Of a DNA stretch of 64,000 bases, positions 13,455 through 26,031 are shown one piece after another. The notes beneath the pieces are model-generated. The model was not told the origin of the DNA. It did no database searches and saw only the letters and a program-made list of their open reading frames with translations. Position 1 is the first letter of the stretch, and each line of letters opens with the position of its first letter. The stretch lies in the NCBI GenBank assembly GCA_963277665.1, contig OY728128.1, forward strand, positions 1,861,748,988 to 1,861,812,987. The letters run 5' to 3'. The stretch comes from Viscum album. Taxonomy: Eukaryota > Streptophyta > Magnoliopsida > Santalales > Viscaceae. Both the position numbers and the translations under genes were made by a program.

Positions 13455-13722
13455 GAAACTCTAGCAATATATGTCAAAGAAATGATGGAATCGTGTGGAT
13501 CAACATTACGTTGATCTTTTTTCCTTATTCAATATCCTCAAGAGTAGTATTAGTAGTATGATCATCTTGATGAGAAGAACCTACCTCTATAAGATCAGCT
13601 AGATGATCCACGTTATTGAAAGGTTTAACTTCCCCAGCTTCTAATCTATGAAGATCACGCAAAATTTATTCCACAACAGTTCCATCCTTGAGAGAATCAT
13701 CTAGAGAGAAACCAAACATTAA
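13455..13722 (-). pseudogene. Acidic coding-like segment near the left edge of the family C LTR
   Basis: One minus-strand frame runs about 90 codons with three stops, in sequence GC-richer than its surroundings. It gives acidic peptide such as LEAGEVKPFNNVDHLADLIE. The matching place in the right-hand LTR (about 22,540-22,655) aligns only patchily, so this may be an LTR-internal ORF or the start of a neighbouring element's gag. No family is recognised. Confidence 0.25.
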
Positions 13723-14579
13723 TATGTAGGGAAATTAAATAAATTTTTCGTAATATTTATTACATTAAAAAAACATTCACCCAATACCATAATTGTTTAG
13801 TGCATTTTTAAATACAGACACATAAATGCCGGTCCATAAGGGAAGTAAATCATCTATGTTGTTTATAGGTAGCACCCTTCTTTGGTACATCCAATATAAT
13901 AAATATCTTCATAACTAAGTAAAATGAAATAGTATAATGGGTGATATAATATACTCAATAATGTTAAACAAGGGAGATATGTTATAAGGACATGATTATA
14001 ACATTTTAAAACCATAGACTAATATTAAAGATCATAATCATGGGTTATTAAATAAGGATTGGTTGTTAAAAAGACTTGAATTGTATCATATTCAAAGAAC
14101 ATCATCCATGATAGCATTGGAATGACATAAGAAAAGGATTGTTGTCAAAAAACAAGTATATAAAATCATTTCCATATTGGTCAATAAGTACTACTATAGC
14201 CACCCTAGTGGACAAATTCCTCAAATTTAGCAAGCTAATTACTCATTCCAACACATTATTACAGTATTGAGTTCAATCCTCATTTAGGCCCTGTGTTACT
14301 CTTATGAGATCACTACCTGTTCGAGCCATCTATATAACATTATATATATAAATCAACAACCAATCGGTTAAAGTGAGATATTGTACCCACACATCACATT
14401 TTGAAAAAAAATATTTATATATACCACAATATCATAAAAAATCATTATATCATAACAAATAAAATGAAATAAATATGATTAACATATCATCATATCTTAA
14501 ACTAAGGGAATGATACAATTTTCATAAATCATTTCATCATATAATAACACATTAAAATAATAATATTTCATAATAATAT

Positions 14580-14719
14580 AAACCATGAATGATAAATGGG
14601 TTTTATAAGAATATAGCCCATGGAAGATAAATGGGTTTTATAAGCATATAATATATGGAAGTGAAATGATTTCCATAAGAATTTAACTTCTGAAATGGAA
14701 ATAGATTTCATAAACATAA
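14580..14719. repeat. 35-bp tandem repeat, four copies, in the family C 3' LTR
   Basis: Four adjoining units start at about 14,580, 14,615, 14,650 and 14,685. Each has the form [CC]ATGGAA-GATAAATGGGTTT-TATAAGAATAT with substitutions. The same four-copy array is at 23,407-23,546, unit for unit, showing that the array predates insertion of the element. Confidence 0.85.
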
Positions 14720-15410
14720 TTCCATAAAATCATTAACAATTCTAAAAAATAATATGAATGGTGCACCTAGATCATATCAAAAGTAAGGGCTGAGAATCAC
14801 CAATATATTTCATCTAAAATGGAAAATAATTTTTAAAGATCATTTATAAAAATTCATGAGGAAAATATCATTTCCTATTGGAAAAACAATTTTTTGTACA
14901 TAAAACGTTTCAATTTTTTTGAAAATAATTTTACGAAATAACTATATAATAATTTATTAATTTATTGGTCATGATATCAGAATATTCTATTCATGTGGTA
15001 CACAAAAAAATGATAGTTCCATTTATATTTTTGGTAAAATACTAATAATCATTATTTTCAAAAACAGCTCGAGGAATATTTTTAAAAATTTTAAAAAATT
15101 CATACATGTGAAAATGTAAATTTTTAACTTATAAAATAGTCATAAAATAATTTTTAAACATTTTTATAAAAAATTATTTCGAAGGAAAATAGATTTCAAC
15201 TGAATAGAGAGATCATGCTGGATTTTTATAAAAACATTTCTAAATACCTTTAAGTACCCAATTGAATAAATATTTTACAATTAATTGATATATCATGAAA
15301 AAAATTAGAGAATTAAATTAAATATAATTCTTGAGATGTGATTAATAGTATTCTCTCAGTCGATGTATAATAATAATCAATCCCGATGAATGTCATGATT
15401 GTGGAAATAA

Positions 15411-15790
15411 ATGCTTACCACATTGGTAACATTGAATTACAATCCCAAATAAATATTAACCTCAAATGAAGCATAAAATATAATAAAAACAAGTATATTA
15501 ATGATATTACATATGAAATATGCAATATATACACCTTGTAAAAGAGTATAGGTTTATAGCATTATATGTATCTCAAAGAAGAAAATTTGAGAAAAAATTC
15601 TCTTACCACTTTGGTTACATTTTAAATGTCACCCCAATAAAAAAATATATCCTAAAATGGATATATAAATCATAATAATTCTTAGTAAAATAATAAAATC
15701 ATAAATCTATAGGAATTATACACACTGCATACAATAAATAAGTGTTCAATAGGCTTGTGTCTCACAAAAAGATAAAATTTTCATAGAAAT
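15411..15790. repeat. Diverged 188-bp tandem duplication in the family C LTR
   Basis: TTACCACATTGGTAACATT at 15,415 recurs as TTACCACTTTGGTTACATT at 15,603. The following parts also correspond, each ending in a TCTCA(C/A)A(A/G)A...GATAAAATTTT-like block. The copies are old and AT-rich, so the edges are approximate. Confidence 0.55.
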
Positions 15791-16638
15791 CCATAACCAT
15801 AAGTCTTGAAATATGTTGTAATTATTCAATTATCATGTATAAAGAATATATATCTATTATGAATCTATTAAAGAACAATATTAATTTATATCACTCTATA
15901 TATGATATTCATTGGACCATTTATTACACTTTTTATAATAATTCCATATTAAAGTTACATTTCAGGTGATAACCGCTTTGTTTTTCTATATGTCGTGATT
16001 TATTTGTTTTGGTACAATTTAATTAATAATTATATAATAATATAAATAATTATAAACATGAAATATATATCACATATATTTAGTATATATTTATTTATAA
16101 TTATCAATATAATATAGAAATAGGAAATGAAATACCATAGTTATAGAGACGATAGGTTATTCGTATGCATGAACGTTGTATCAAATTTCCTATTTGATTG
16201 AATGAAATAAAAGTATATATTATCACTAAGGAATTATTTTGATGTCACATATATTTTATAGATTACTTAAACCCATACATAATATATTTCATGTAAAGCC
16301 TTAACATATCACATCATTCCACGAGGCAGTATTCCACCATACACAAGAGAACTGTTATCACATTCTTCAAAAATTTAAGTCATGAAGTTATGTCTGACAT
16401 AAAAATTTTAAAACAATAAATAAACTATAAATATACAAAATATAACATATAAATTGAATGTAAATCATTATTCTTAACATTGATAGGTGGTAATTTATAA
16501 ATGAATGACATCGGTTAAAGAGGTTTAAGTTTGATATACTGACAAATGTTGATTTCATTACACATTTGGGAGAAGTTGGTTTAGTTTTATGATATACACA
16601 TTAATATAAAAAATATAATTATATTTAATATAGTGAGG

Positions 16639-16833
16639 TTAATATGTAATCATGACAAAAAAATAATTTTTTGGCTTTGAGGAAGAAATAATATAAAAAC
16701 ATTCAATGATTATGCTGACCACTTCTTGAGGTATCTCTTTCTTATTTAAACCAAAGGCCTTACCCAATTTTTCTTCTTCAAAAACTAAGGCTTCTAGGAT
16801 TAAAGGGGTGAAGTGGAAAGATGATTTGGTCAT
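16639..16833 (-). other. Short open frame within the family C LTR
   Basis: A 64-codon frame without stops gives peptide with pieces such as FEEEKLGKAFGLNKKEIPQE. It lies about 840 bp downstream of the LTR start in element direction. There is no family match, and no surviving sister copy to test conservation because the right-hand LTR lacks this part. It may be a chance frame in a GC-richer patch. Confidence 0.2.
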
Positions 16834-17669
16834 GGATTCTCTAAACCAATTTTTTTAGTTGGTGTGAAATGCTAGGAATAAAAGGTAGGATTTTAAGAAG
16901 GATGTGAGAGGAAAAAATTTAAATTTAGTATAGATTGAATTCCACTAATGTTCATTCAATGAATAATGGATACAATAATATACCAATAAAGTGAATTTTA
17001 GTGATATGGTCATAATATGTCAATAATCTCATTTTTATCTTTTTCATCATGATAAATTTAATCTATTTCTACTAATAATTATGGTCAAAAGATATTTTTG
17101 CAATATTTTAAATTATAAAAAAATTAAAAGGAAAAGATATTTTCATTTACCATCTAATATTCTTCACTGTTAATTCAATAGTAAAATATCTCAGAAATTT
17201 GGCAAAAATTCAACATTGGAAATATTTGAATTTTTAAATTGACAAATGATGTTAATTTTATAAAAGTATATTTATGAATGTTTCAAAAATTTAAATTATT
17301 ATTGTTCATATAAGTACATAAAAACTAGTTATTTTTCGAAAATATTATTTTATAATCATATAAATATATTTCAAAAAATTATATATTTCATTATCAACAT
17401 GTTTTATTTATGTAAACCAATATAATTAAAATTTAATTTTTTTATTTCTATTAATATTTACATGATTAATGGATAGGTTATAACTATCTTAATTAAATAA
17501 CTATATTAATAATATATCAAGTTTTTCACAGTACTCAGTTTTGAATGTAACAGTTACTATGTCGGTGTTTCATATAGTGGAATAGTAATTTATTGTTGTA
17601 TGTAATGAAATAAATTAAATAAATTTAATTTATTTAATAAAAATTTCCATAAAAACTGATGGTTTTACA

Positions 17670-17684
17670 TTCTAAACCCCATGA
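17670..17684 (-). other. Decayed polypurine tract of family C element
   Basis: The minus strand reads ATGGGGTTTAGAA directly before TGTAAAACC at the LTR edge. The position is right for the plus-strand priming tract, although the T run shows decay compared with family B (AAGGGGGG) and element E (GGATGGGAGAA). Confidence 0.45.
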
Positions 17685-17794
17685 AATAAATTTCTCTCTA
17701 AATATTAATGATGTTAAAACAAATATGGGGATACATATTCTTTATCATATAATCATGTTCCCACTTAGCTTCTTTAAAATATAGGTTTCACTAA

Positions 17795-18850
17795 AAAAAT
17801 TTCTAGGTGAGTGGTGTTTTTTGTGGAAAATTTTCTATATGATCCAGAATTTCTACCTGTTGTTCATCATATGAATGTTCAAGATCTGGTTGAATGAACT
17901 TTGTGTTCGATTAATGCGAAGGTTCATGTATGTAGTTCCTTAGAAGAGATACATGAAACACATTATGGACTTGATATAGGTTCGATGGATGTTCGAAGAG
18001 ATATTTTACCATCACAATATAATCATGAATTTCAAAGGGTCTACTATACATTGGGCTTATATCCCATTTCTTTTTGAATATCATAACCGTCTTCCATGGA
18101 GAAATTATTAGAAAACCTTGTCAAATATTCATATTCTATATCATGTTTGTGATTATCAACATAACTTTCTTTTTTATGAATTCATGATTCCTTGACATGA
18201 TTCTTAATGAATCTAACCTTCTCAATCACATAATCTGTTATTTCAGGTCCCAATATATTTATTTCAATATCTTTATTCTAGAACATTAGAGTATTACATT
18301 TACTTCTATAGAGGGATTCATAACATGTCATTTGAATTCTTGTGTGAAAGCTATTAATATATGAAAACTCAATTAGAGAAAGGTTCTAATCACAACATCA
18401 TTTGAAATCCAATAAATATGATATCTACATATCCTATATGGTTTGAATATTTCATTCAGAATAAACATCAACTTGAAAATGATATAGTGTGTTAAATCGC
18501 ACCTTTACATCAATTACTACCAAATGAATTCTCCAGAACATTGATGTAGGCCCTGGATACTGATCAGATACAATGGAATTTGGTACACCATTATACATAA
18601 ATCTTCCCTAACGTATATCCGAGCAAGCTAATATTAATGGAATTCATCTCTACTAGTGAAGAAGTGTACTATCTTAGTAAATATATTGACTACAATCTTG
18701 TTATAATCATCATATTTAGATGTTTTATGTAATCCAGTGAAAAAATACATGGTATTTTTTTCAATTTCCTTTCTAGTATAGGTAATGGATGAAAAAAATC
18801 CATTATTGTTTTTTATTTTAGCTGTAATATGTTGGTATACCAAGAACTGT
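17795..18850 (-). pseudogene. pol (INT): Ty3/gypsy integrase, family C, broken
   Basis: The integrase would insert element cDNA into the host genome. Near 18,634-18,843 a 69-codon frame includes MYFFTGLHKTSKYDD and KIVHFFTS, matching the catalytic-core start usually read as MDFVTGLPRT and VDRLTKSAHFLP. The first catalytic Asp is replaced by Tyr. At 17,795-18,065 another frame gives the C-terminal part: SPMYSRPFEI (the GPY/F region), then VHNVFHVSLLRNYIHEPSH and EQQVEILDHIENF, all close to the family pattern. Stops and frameshifts lie between. The order INT, RNase H, RT, PR, gag from left to right confirms the minus orientation. It cannot be functional. Confidence 0.85.
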
Positions 18851-19414
18851 GATACATTCCCTACAATATCTCTATTTTTTCAATCCCGCCATAAGTATTA
18901 TTTCAAATATCTATACATCATTATACCTCCTAGATTAATAAATAATGAGTAAATATGAGCTTCTTCTAACAAGTACTTCTACAATGATAGTATATACTGA
19001 ATAAAAACATAGTTACTAAACCTTATAATTTTTTATGATCAAGGTTAAACTGAAGAACATATATAACATTATTTTGAAGCTCCAAAACATCCATTTGTGA
19101 CATTTTTATCTTCACATGGATTAATCGATAAACATTACAGTGAGACAAATAATATTTTCCCCCTTCCATTAGGATTTATAGATCCATCCTATATATATAA
19201 AACAATATGGAATCTTTTTTATCCTCACCATTGATAAGATATCATGATCATTTCATCTCAATTCATCATCCACCTAGTTCACTTTACAGGGTGGTAATGA
19301 ATTGTGAATTAAAAATAACTAATCAGCTCTAGTTAATGAATATGGTGCATGATATACTCATTATATGTGAATATATAATTTTTAATTTTTTTGATTTGTA
19401 TATATTTTATAGTT

Positions 19415-19525
19415 TTTTCTTTAAAGGTAATTCCTCCACATCATTAATGAAAACATCAATACAGCTAACTCCAAATCTGGAGTTGGGTAATTTTTCCAAT
19501 GAATCTTCAATTTTCTGGATGCATA
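19415..19525 (-). pseudogene. pol (RH): RNase H fragment, family C pol
   Basis: Minus-strand translation gives DYASRKLKIHWKNYPTPDL followed by ELAVLMFSLMMW. This is the conserved Ty3/gypsy RNase H segment (usually YASRQLK.HE.NYPTHDLELAAVVFALK.W). The open frame on the opposite strand here is its shadow. Sequence to either side, between RT and integrase, is too decayed to read. Confidence 0.85.
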
Positions 19526-19849
19526 ATCTATAACCATTTAATTTTGAAAAATAACACACTCCAATCTATTCATGTATGAATTACTATATATTTAACACCA
19601 TTATCTACTATAAGGTAAATCATGCACATGTGAGGTGACTAATCTTCACTTTAGTTCCTTTAAATTTTCCTCACATTTAACTATCCAGAAGTACATTTCA
19701 CCATTCAAAGCTAACATGGCTAAAAGATTATATATTCCAGATAAATTCTACACAATGTGTTGATAATATAATGATAAAACATGAAAAATACATATCATAG
19801 TATCCATGGTTGGTCTGGTCCAATATTCCATACCCCTGTCATTAATGGT

Positions 19850-20560
19850 TTTACTAATATAACCTCCCATGTGGTTATATTGCCAAAATATGAATCCTTT
19901 TTAAAAAATTGACAAATTTAATATATTTTATATATTTTATCCATACTCAGGGTATTTAGTACAATACTAAAGTGATATTCGTGATCTTATTTAATATTTT
20001 AATAAATGTGAATATAATTTATACATAGCTGCAAAAAAAATTAGGGTAATCTATAAAAGTCTATATTCACTAAATCCATGATGATAATAGGGGAATTAGT
20101 AAGACTAAATTTCATCACTATATATTTATTTTTTTTATACTTTTTATAGAATTCCTTCGTTGGTATATCCTCCTTCTTGACCCTCAATTGATGAAATCAA
20201 GAACAAAGGTCAATCAAGAAGAAATTTTGGGCTCCACACAGTTGATCAAAAAATTAAAAAATACCGGGGAGAAGATACTTTTTAATAATTATTATATTTT
20301 TTAGATCCCAATAAAGAATATAGAGTAAACTTGATCCATATTGTTTTTCATAAAATGAATAGGTTCACCCCAAGGTGACATAGTTTTCCAAAAGAATCCC
20401 TTATATAGGTTTTCATAAAGTTTCTTCTTCAATTATTGTAACTCAATCAGATACATTCTATAGGGAGTCATTGAAATTGGTGTGGCACTATTTATGTATT
20501 CTATTCAGAACTGATCATCTTTTTTTGGTGTAATACTAAGGAATTATTATATAACTTCAT
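19850..20560 (-). pseudogene. pol (RT): Reverse transcriptase, family C pol, broken
   Basis: The pieces follow the family order on the minus strand. ENYVTLG* and EEETL*KP... correspond to the finger region. NIIIIKKYLLPGIF then FFDQLCGAQNFFLIDL (about 20,190-20,300) matches IKN.YPLPRIDDLFDQL.GA..FSKIDL, keeping the first catalytic Asp. HQLRVKKEDIPTKEF follows. FSLTNSPIIIMDLVN (about 20,090) matches PFGLTNAPATFM.LMN. The FIDD box is decayed. Frames shift repeatedly and stops are frequent. Confidence 0.85.
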
Positions 20561-20774
20561 CAAAAAATTCCTGAATAATAGACATATTATCAATGTCGAT
20601 TTTATCCCCAAATTACTATGATAAAAACCGGCTAAAAATGGGAATTAAGACCCATACACTGGATTTGAATTACATCATATTATCATACATATCTTCATAT
20701 AGATAGATGATCATTGGTTGATTTTTAATATCAATTGTGACCTCCCTAACTCAAAAATTGAAGTGGTCATTTAG

Positions 20775-21010
20775 TCGAGAAAGAAAATACCAGTCTATAA
20801 TGATATCAAAGTCAACAATAGGTAGAATGACAAGATTTTTTGGAAGCAAATTTCCACCAACATCAACCTAAGAGAAGTCATATTGTTGATATGTGATCAT
20901 TTTACAATTATGGGTTTTTACTACCGATTTTATATCTAATCATTTGGATGGAATCATCATAACCTTATAAAAATATTTATATAAAAATAAATTGGAAGAT
21001 ATAAAATCAA
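20775..21010 (-). pseudogene. pol (PR): Retroviral-type aspartic protease, family C
   Basis: The protease would process the Gag-Pol polyprotein. At 20,775-20,867 the minus strand reads LPKNLVILPIVDFDIIIDW, matching the gypsy segment LPADLIVLPM.DFDVILGMDW. Upstream near 20,985-21,010, VLFDFISSNLF aligns with the active-site segment VLFDSGATHSFI. The Asp is kept but the Ser-Gly is lost. Stops lie between the two. Confidence 0.8.
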
Positions 21011-21189
21011 ATAAGACATTAGAATATCTATATTAGATGAAATGTATATCTTTGACCACATAAATGTTTCACCCCTCATCTAAAATAGTGATGTCATGGG
21101 ATTTATTATTGTACCTATTCTTAAGAATTCATAATACCCATTCTCTATAAACTTAATTCAAAAAAGTGTGCGATGCCCATTCATTGCAA

Positions 21190-22150
21190 CATTCTATCTA
21201 TTCTCTTTCCTAGATAAGTTTGACCTATCACATTAGAAATCATTTTTTTATGATCATCCCTCCTAAACCTAAGAAAATTTAATATTTCCCTTAAAATAAT
21301 TTCCCACATTATTCTTCCAACATTTTTAGCATAATGAAAATATCATATTATTCTCTCCATGGTATTTATATTTTCCTTTGAAACCCGTTGAACTTTTCTT
21401 TTCATAACCAAGTGATTTATATGTAACGTCAACATCTATTTCCACCTTAATGTAATAATTAATAATCTCTCAATAGCTATTGATGTTTCTTATGGGCAAT
21501 TCCCCTCATAGACCTTGCTTTAATCCACAAAATAATCAACCAACATTACATTCAGGTTGGATGTTAAAAATAGAAGTGTACCACAATAGTCTTGTAAAAT
21601 TATCCTCATAGGTACTAATAGAATCACCATTCATTTACATTAACTCAATGAACACCTTCTCTATCTTCTTACGAAGAACACAAGGAATTTAAATACTCGA
21701 AAACAAGTTCTTGAGATCATCCAAATCCATAGATTCAATTTAATCATGTTTTATCATACTCTTTATAAAAGTACAACATTGATATTGTTCACCTTTCAAA
21801 TGGTAGATAGCCAAAATGATATTATATTATTCTCAACATAGAATATTGAGAAATACATTTTCATAGGTACCAATCCATTGTTAAGAAACTAGTAGTTTAG
21901 AATACACAATAAATGAAGGTTTACATTTCCACATTAAGTTATAAATAAAATGTTTCCACTCCTTTACTCACATTAATGTCCAAATTGATTCATTTCGTGA
22001 GAATGTACTGTAAACATAGAAAGGATATCATGTATTCCATCCCCTATAACATTTGGATTCGTAGCATGATAATCATAAAATTTTCCATCACATTCATAAT
22101 TAACAAGGATCATTTGGGTTCCATCTGTTGAATAAAATAAAAAATCACTT
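21190..22150 (-). pseudogene. gag: Gag remnant, family C
   Basis: Between the protease and the right-hand LTR, minus-strand frames give gag-like pieces: DLDDLKNLFSSI and LRKKIEKVFIEL, then YEDNFTRLLWYTSIF and EIINYYIKVEIDVDV. These resemble the plant gypsy Gag pattern (Y...F..L..Y.P and the helical segment before the zinc knuckle). No CCHC knuckle can be read. Assignment rests on position plus this weak similarity. Confidence 0.55.
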
Positions 22151-22249
22151 TGTAATAAACAATAATCACAGATGGGAACCAAATAATTATGAAAAAACAC
22201 TACTAGGATATCTAAACCCCGACAACTTATTTTTTAAACTATGAAACAA

Positions 22250-23640
22250 CAGGTTTATCCGAGGTAATTTGTATCCATCTTCTGTTTAAATCTTTCATCA
22301 TTATTTTTAATTAGTTTGTGAATTCCCAATGTGTATCCACTAGGATTGTCAATCTAGGTGCACATAAAGGATACTTATCATGCACCAATTTCTAATCAAA
22401 TCCTGCTTAATATGGTGTTTTGAGGTTGTTAACCCTATCTACATCTGTTTTAGAGCACCATTCACTTGTAGTATCTAGAGTGGGATGTAATTTCATAGAA
22501 ACCACTCTCTTTATACTTAAAAAAACTTCTAGGATAGTTTCTTATATTTTATGAATTTTCCTGAGACATGTCTATAGGGATCACACTAATGTTTTATCAT
22601 CCAAGTTTCTATTTGTCAATTAAAACTATTCTATTATACCAACTATAGAAACCAAATATTAACATACTTAGACATTTAATCATTTAATTGGAATATTTAT
22701 TAGATTACTTAAAAATAGGATCAAACACCTAATAAGATTAGTGCCCTTGTAAACACAGAAATAGAGGTACTAGTCTATAATAGAAAAACATCATCTCCCA
22801 TTATGTTTATCATAACTACCAAAATTCAATAAAACATCATACATAATACGTATCCTAATAACCCGAGGGATACAATCACAAGAAATAGTGAGATATGATG
22901 CTTATTAAGGTTAAAAGAGGGAGATAAGTAAGCAAAAAATTAACATTAATGCATGATAACATGATAAAAAATATGAAAACCATGCCCTACATATCTATGA
23001 TCATAATCAAGAGTCATGGGATAACGATTAACAGTTCATAAGACATGAATCATATGGGAATCAAAAAACATGATTCATGGGAGCGTAGTATTTAAATAAG
23101 ATATGATCTTTTGGCATACTCACAGGAATAAGAATCCTTTCTCTAATGGTCAAGGATAACTCCCAAGGCTATCGTAGCATAAAAAATCCCTTATTATACA
23201 ATTTTTACTCGGTGTTCCTTCCCTATATTTTTGTACCATGTTTTGTCCTTATTCTATCCATGTATTACTGTAATGGGTTCTCTCCTCATTTTGTCCATGT
23301 ATTTCTATTAAGATATATAAATCATCACCCGATGCTTTGGAGGGAGATATAGGTCCCACTATCATATAAAGAAACCCATGCGTATGTGTTCCACAAGATC
23401 AAATATAACCCATGGAAGAGAAATATAATTGACAAGCATAGAACCTGTGGAATAGATACAAGTTTCTCAAGGATATAACCCATGAAAGAGAAATATCTTT
23501 CATAAGAATATAAGCTGTAGAATTGAAATGTGTTTCATAAACATAATTACATTAATGCATAAACTGTTAAGAGAAAAAATATGGATTCTAACTTTGGTTC
23601 ATATCCCCATTATGGAATGAGTAACACTAATAGATATAAT
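22250..23640 (-). mobile_element. 5' LTR of family C element, recognisable part
   Basis: It aligns with about 13,424-14,820 of the left LTR. Matches include AGTGCCCTTGTAAACACAGA (AGTGCATTTTTAAATACAGA on the left), the TGGTCAA block and the four-unit 35-bp array. After about 23,690 similarity stops at a low-complexity expansion, and the remaining roughly 2.8 kb of the left LTR has no visible counterpart, so the copy is truncated or interrupted. No convincing PBS is visible at the left edge, which is placed by analogy only. Confidence 0.5.
23407..23546. repeat. 35-bp tandem repeat, four copies, in the family C 5' LTR
   Basis: Units start at 23,407, 23,442, 23,477 and 23,512, each beginning AA(C/G)C and ending CATAA(G/A)..T with few indels. 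They correspond one-to-one with the array at 14,580-14,719. Confidence 0.85.
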
Positions 23641-23689
23641 CCAAGATAGAAATTAATTTTCAATGATTGGAAATAGTTGGAAATAATTA

Positions 23690-25075
23690 TCAATTTTTAG
23701 TAAACTTAGGAAAAAAATAATATGAAATCGTAAATATATGCTAAAAATAACAAAACATTTAATAATAGTCAGTAATTATGAATACTTGTTAATAATTTTG
23801 AATATTTTGTGATAATAAGTAATAATAAGTAACAATTCATAATAATTAGTAGTAATTAATAATAATGATTAATTAGTAGAAATAATGCATTATAGTTGGT
23901 AATAATTTGGTAATAATTACTATTTATTAGTTATACATAGTAATAACAGGTAATGATTTGTAAGAATGAAATAAAATTTCTAGTAAATAATAAAAAAATA
24001 GGAAAATATTAACAATTCATATGTGTTATTAAAAATGACTAATAATAAGAAATAATTACTAAAAAGTAGTGATAAATACTGATAATTGGAAAAAAAATTA
24101 ATATTATAATAATATATAAAAAATATTAATTAATAAGGAAAAATATTTAAAAATATTTAATAAATATTTCTAATAAATAGTAAAGACATAAAATATAAAA
24201 ATCATAATAGTTTCTATACAATACTATGAAATTTTTATGAAATTAGTAAAAATTAATACTAATAAATAATAATGGAAATAAATACCTACAATTTGGAATG
24301 GGTAGTAATATACGGTGTCAAATATTAATAAATTATAATAATTAGTAAAAATTCATAATAATTACTTATATTTTTTTAGTAATTAATCCTAGTTCATAAT
24401 AATTAGTAATAATTTGTAATAAGTTTCATAAATTTTTAATAATTTTAGTAGTTATATAATATTAGTAACAATTATTAATAATTATAAGTAATTATGAATT
24501 TATTTTAATGATTCATAATAATTTATAATAATTGGATATAATTTGTAAAAATATGTAATAAATAAGAACAATTATGTAAAACATGAGATAATTTACTATA
24601 ATTAGAAATAATTAAAAATGATACATAATAAATAATACTAATTCATTACAATTCATACATATTTATAATAATTTTTAATAATTTAAAATAGTTCATAATA
24701 ATTAGTAAAAAAATTAATAGTAGTAAATATTTTTTAATATTAATCAATCATTAGAATTGTTAGCAATAATTTGGAATAATTAAAAATAATTAACCATTAT
24801 TAGAAATAATTAAGAATAATTTCTAATTAATTTTAATAATTCATAATAATTCATTATAATTAGTAATAAACATTATTAATTTGTAATTTATTTGCAAATA
24901 GTTATAATAAATAATAAAACATAATAATTATTAGTAAATTTTTATTTTTAATAATAATTTTTTATTATTTGTGATAATTAACAATAAATATGTATAAATT
25001 AATAATAAATATTAAAAATTAAAAAACATTTTGAATAAATAAGAACAATTAGCATTAATTTTCAATATTTTGAAA
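23690..25075. repeat. Degenerate AATAATT-type low-complexity expansion
   Basis: About 1.4 kb is built almost entirely from permutations of AATAATTAGTAATAATTTGT and TTCATAATAATT, with no G/C-rich island. It starts where the right-hand family C LTR loses similarity to the left one. It looks like an AT microsatellite or minisatellite that grew and then mutated. Confidence 0.75.
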
Positions 25076-25256
25076 TTTATACCCAAATAGATCTGAGGTT
25101 CCGAGTATGTGATGTTTGAAGATGATTTATTTTCTAATGTTTTCAATATTAAAAATGTATTTTGTATTAAATTGTAACTATGAGTTTCTTTTATTACGTT
25201 TGAAGAGAAGTTAATTATTTCGGTCGTTTATATGGAACACTCTATGAATATATTCA

Positions 25257-25258
<2 letters not shown>

Positions 25259-25291
<33 letters not shown>
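25259..25291. repeat. (TA)n microsatellite
   Basis: About 16 uninterrupted TA units. A shorter TA tract at 31,975-31,993 may be the counterpart in the tentative 3' LTR of element D. Confidence 0.95.
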
Positions 25292-25293
<2 letters not shown>

Positions 25294-26017
25294 TATAGAC
25301 ACTTATACATTTGCATAGTAAAAAAATTAATGTGTATCCTCTATATGTGTGTCTGTATATATGTATATGTTTAGATATGATTCATGGTGAACCTTTTCTT
25401 AAACCATGTTTTGTAAATATAAAGCTGACATTTTAATCATAAATATAATGTAAAAAACTATTTTACTCGTATACTTATTTTCAAGAATTCTTGGTACTAT
25501 ATTAAATCTAAAATATATACTTTCTCTAGTTGGTTTTTTCCCATACAGAAATTAATTTCTCTCTTATTATCATTATAGTTCTTCGTAATTATTCTTTTAT
25601 GTATAGACACATCATTTTTTTCAATCCATGGTTTCAATATTGACAGTGGATAAAGAAGGCATTTTCATTGATTCATGGAGATAGTGGTTGGGGTTTTCCC
25701 TTTATTACTTATTTTTTTGTCTCAATTGTGTTGGAATTTTTAGTTTCCTAATATAAATTCTATCTTTGGAATGCCTTTATTTATTACTAATATGTATAGT
25801 TCTATTTTTTGGTTTTTTATATCATTATGTATTTCCTTCACTCTTATATTTTCCTCATCTTATTATTTATTCTAATTGAAATATCACTCTTGTTATTACT
25901 CATTTCTTAAACTAGTTTTTTTTCAATGGTCTCAGAGTATTTGGTAATTGTATTGTTCCTAATCATGGAGCTGTTTAGGAGACTCTTCGAGGTTGACTCA
26001 AGTTGGTTTATGAAATA

Positions 26018-26031
26018 TGGTATCAAAGACC
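26018..26031 (+). other. Primer-binding site, tRNA-Met type, of element D
   Basis: TGGTATCAAAGACC differs by a few bases from TGGTATCAGAGCC. It is preceded by sequence (GAGGTTGACTCAAGTTGG) resembling the end of the family A LTR (GGGTGACAGTTCAGATGA). If real, a plus-strand 5' LTR ends at about 26,015. Confidence 0.4.

Larger units (their letters stand above)
13424..17669 (-). mobile_element. 3' LTR of family C Ty3/gypsy element
   Basis: The right edge is set by ...GGTTTTACA at 17669, which begins TGTAAAACC on the minus strand next to a purine-rich tract. That start resembles the family B LTR start at 51703 (TGTAACCCCC followed by similar AT-rich sequence). The part from about 13,715 to 14,820 aligns with about 22,655 to 23,690, including a 35-bp tandem array at an offset of exactly 8827. 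The left edge is estimated by analogy with family B, where the array lies about 1.15 kb from the LTR end. Family A also shares the TTGGTCAAT motif found here at about 14,180. Confidence 0.55.

Noticed and set aside
19336..19533. Plus-strand open frame of 65 codons
   Set aside because: Its end is exactly antisense to the recognisable RNase H segment of family C.
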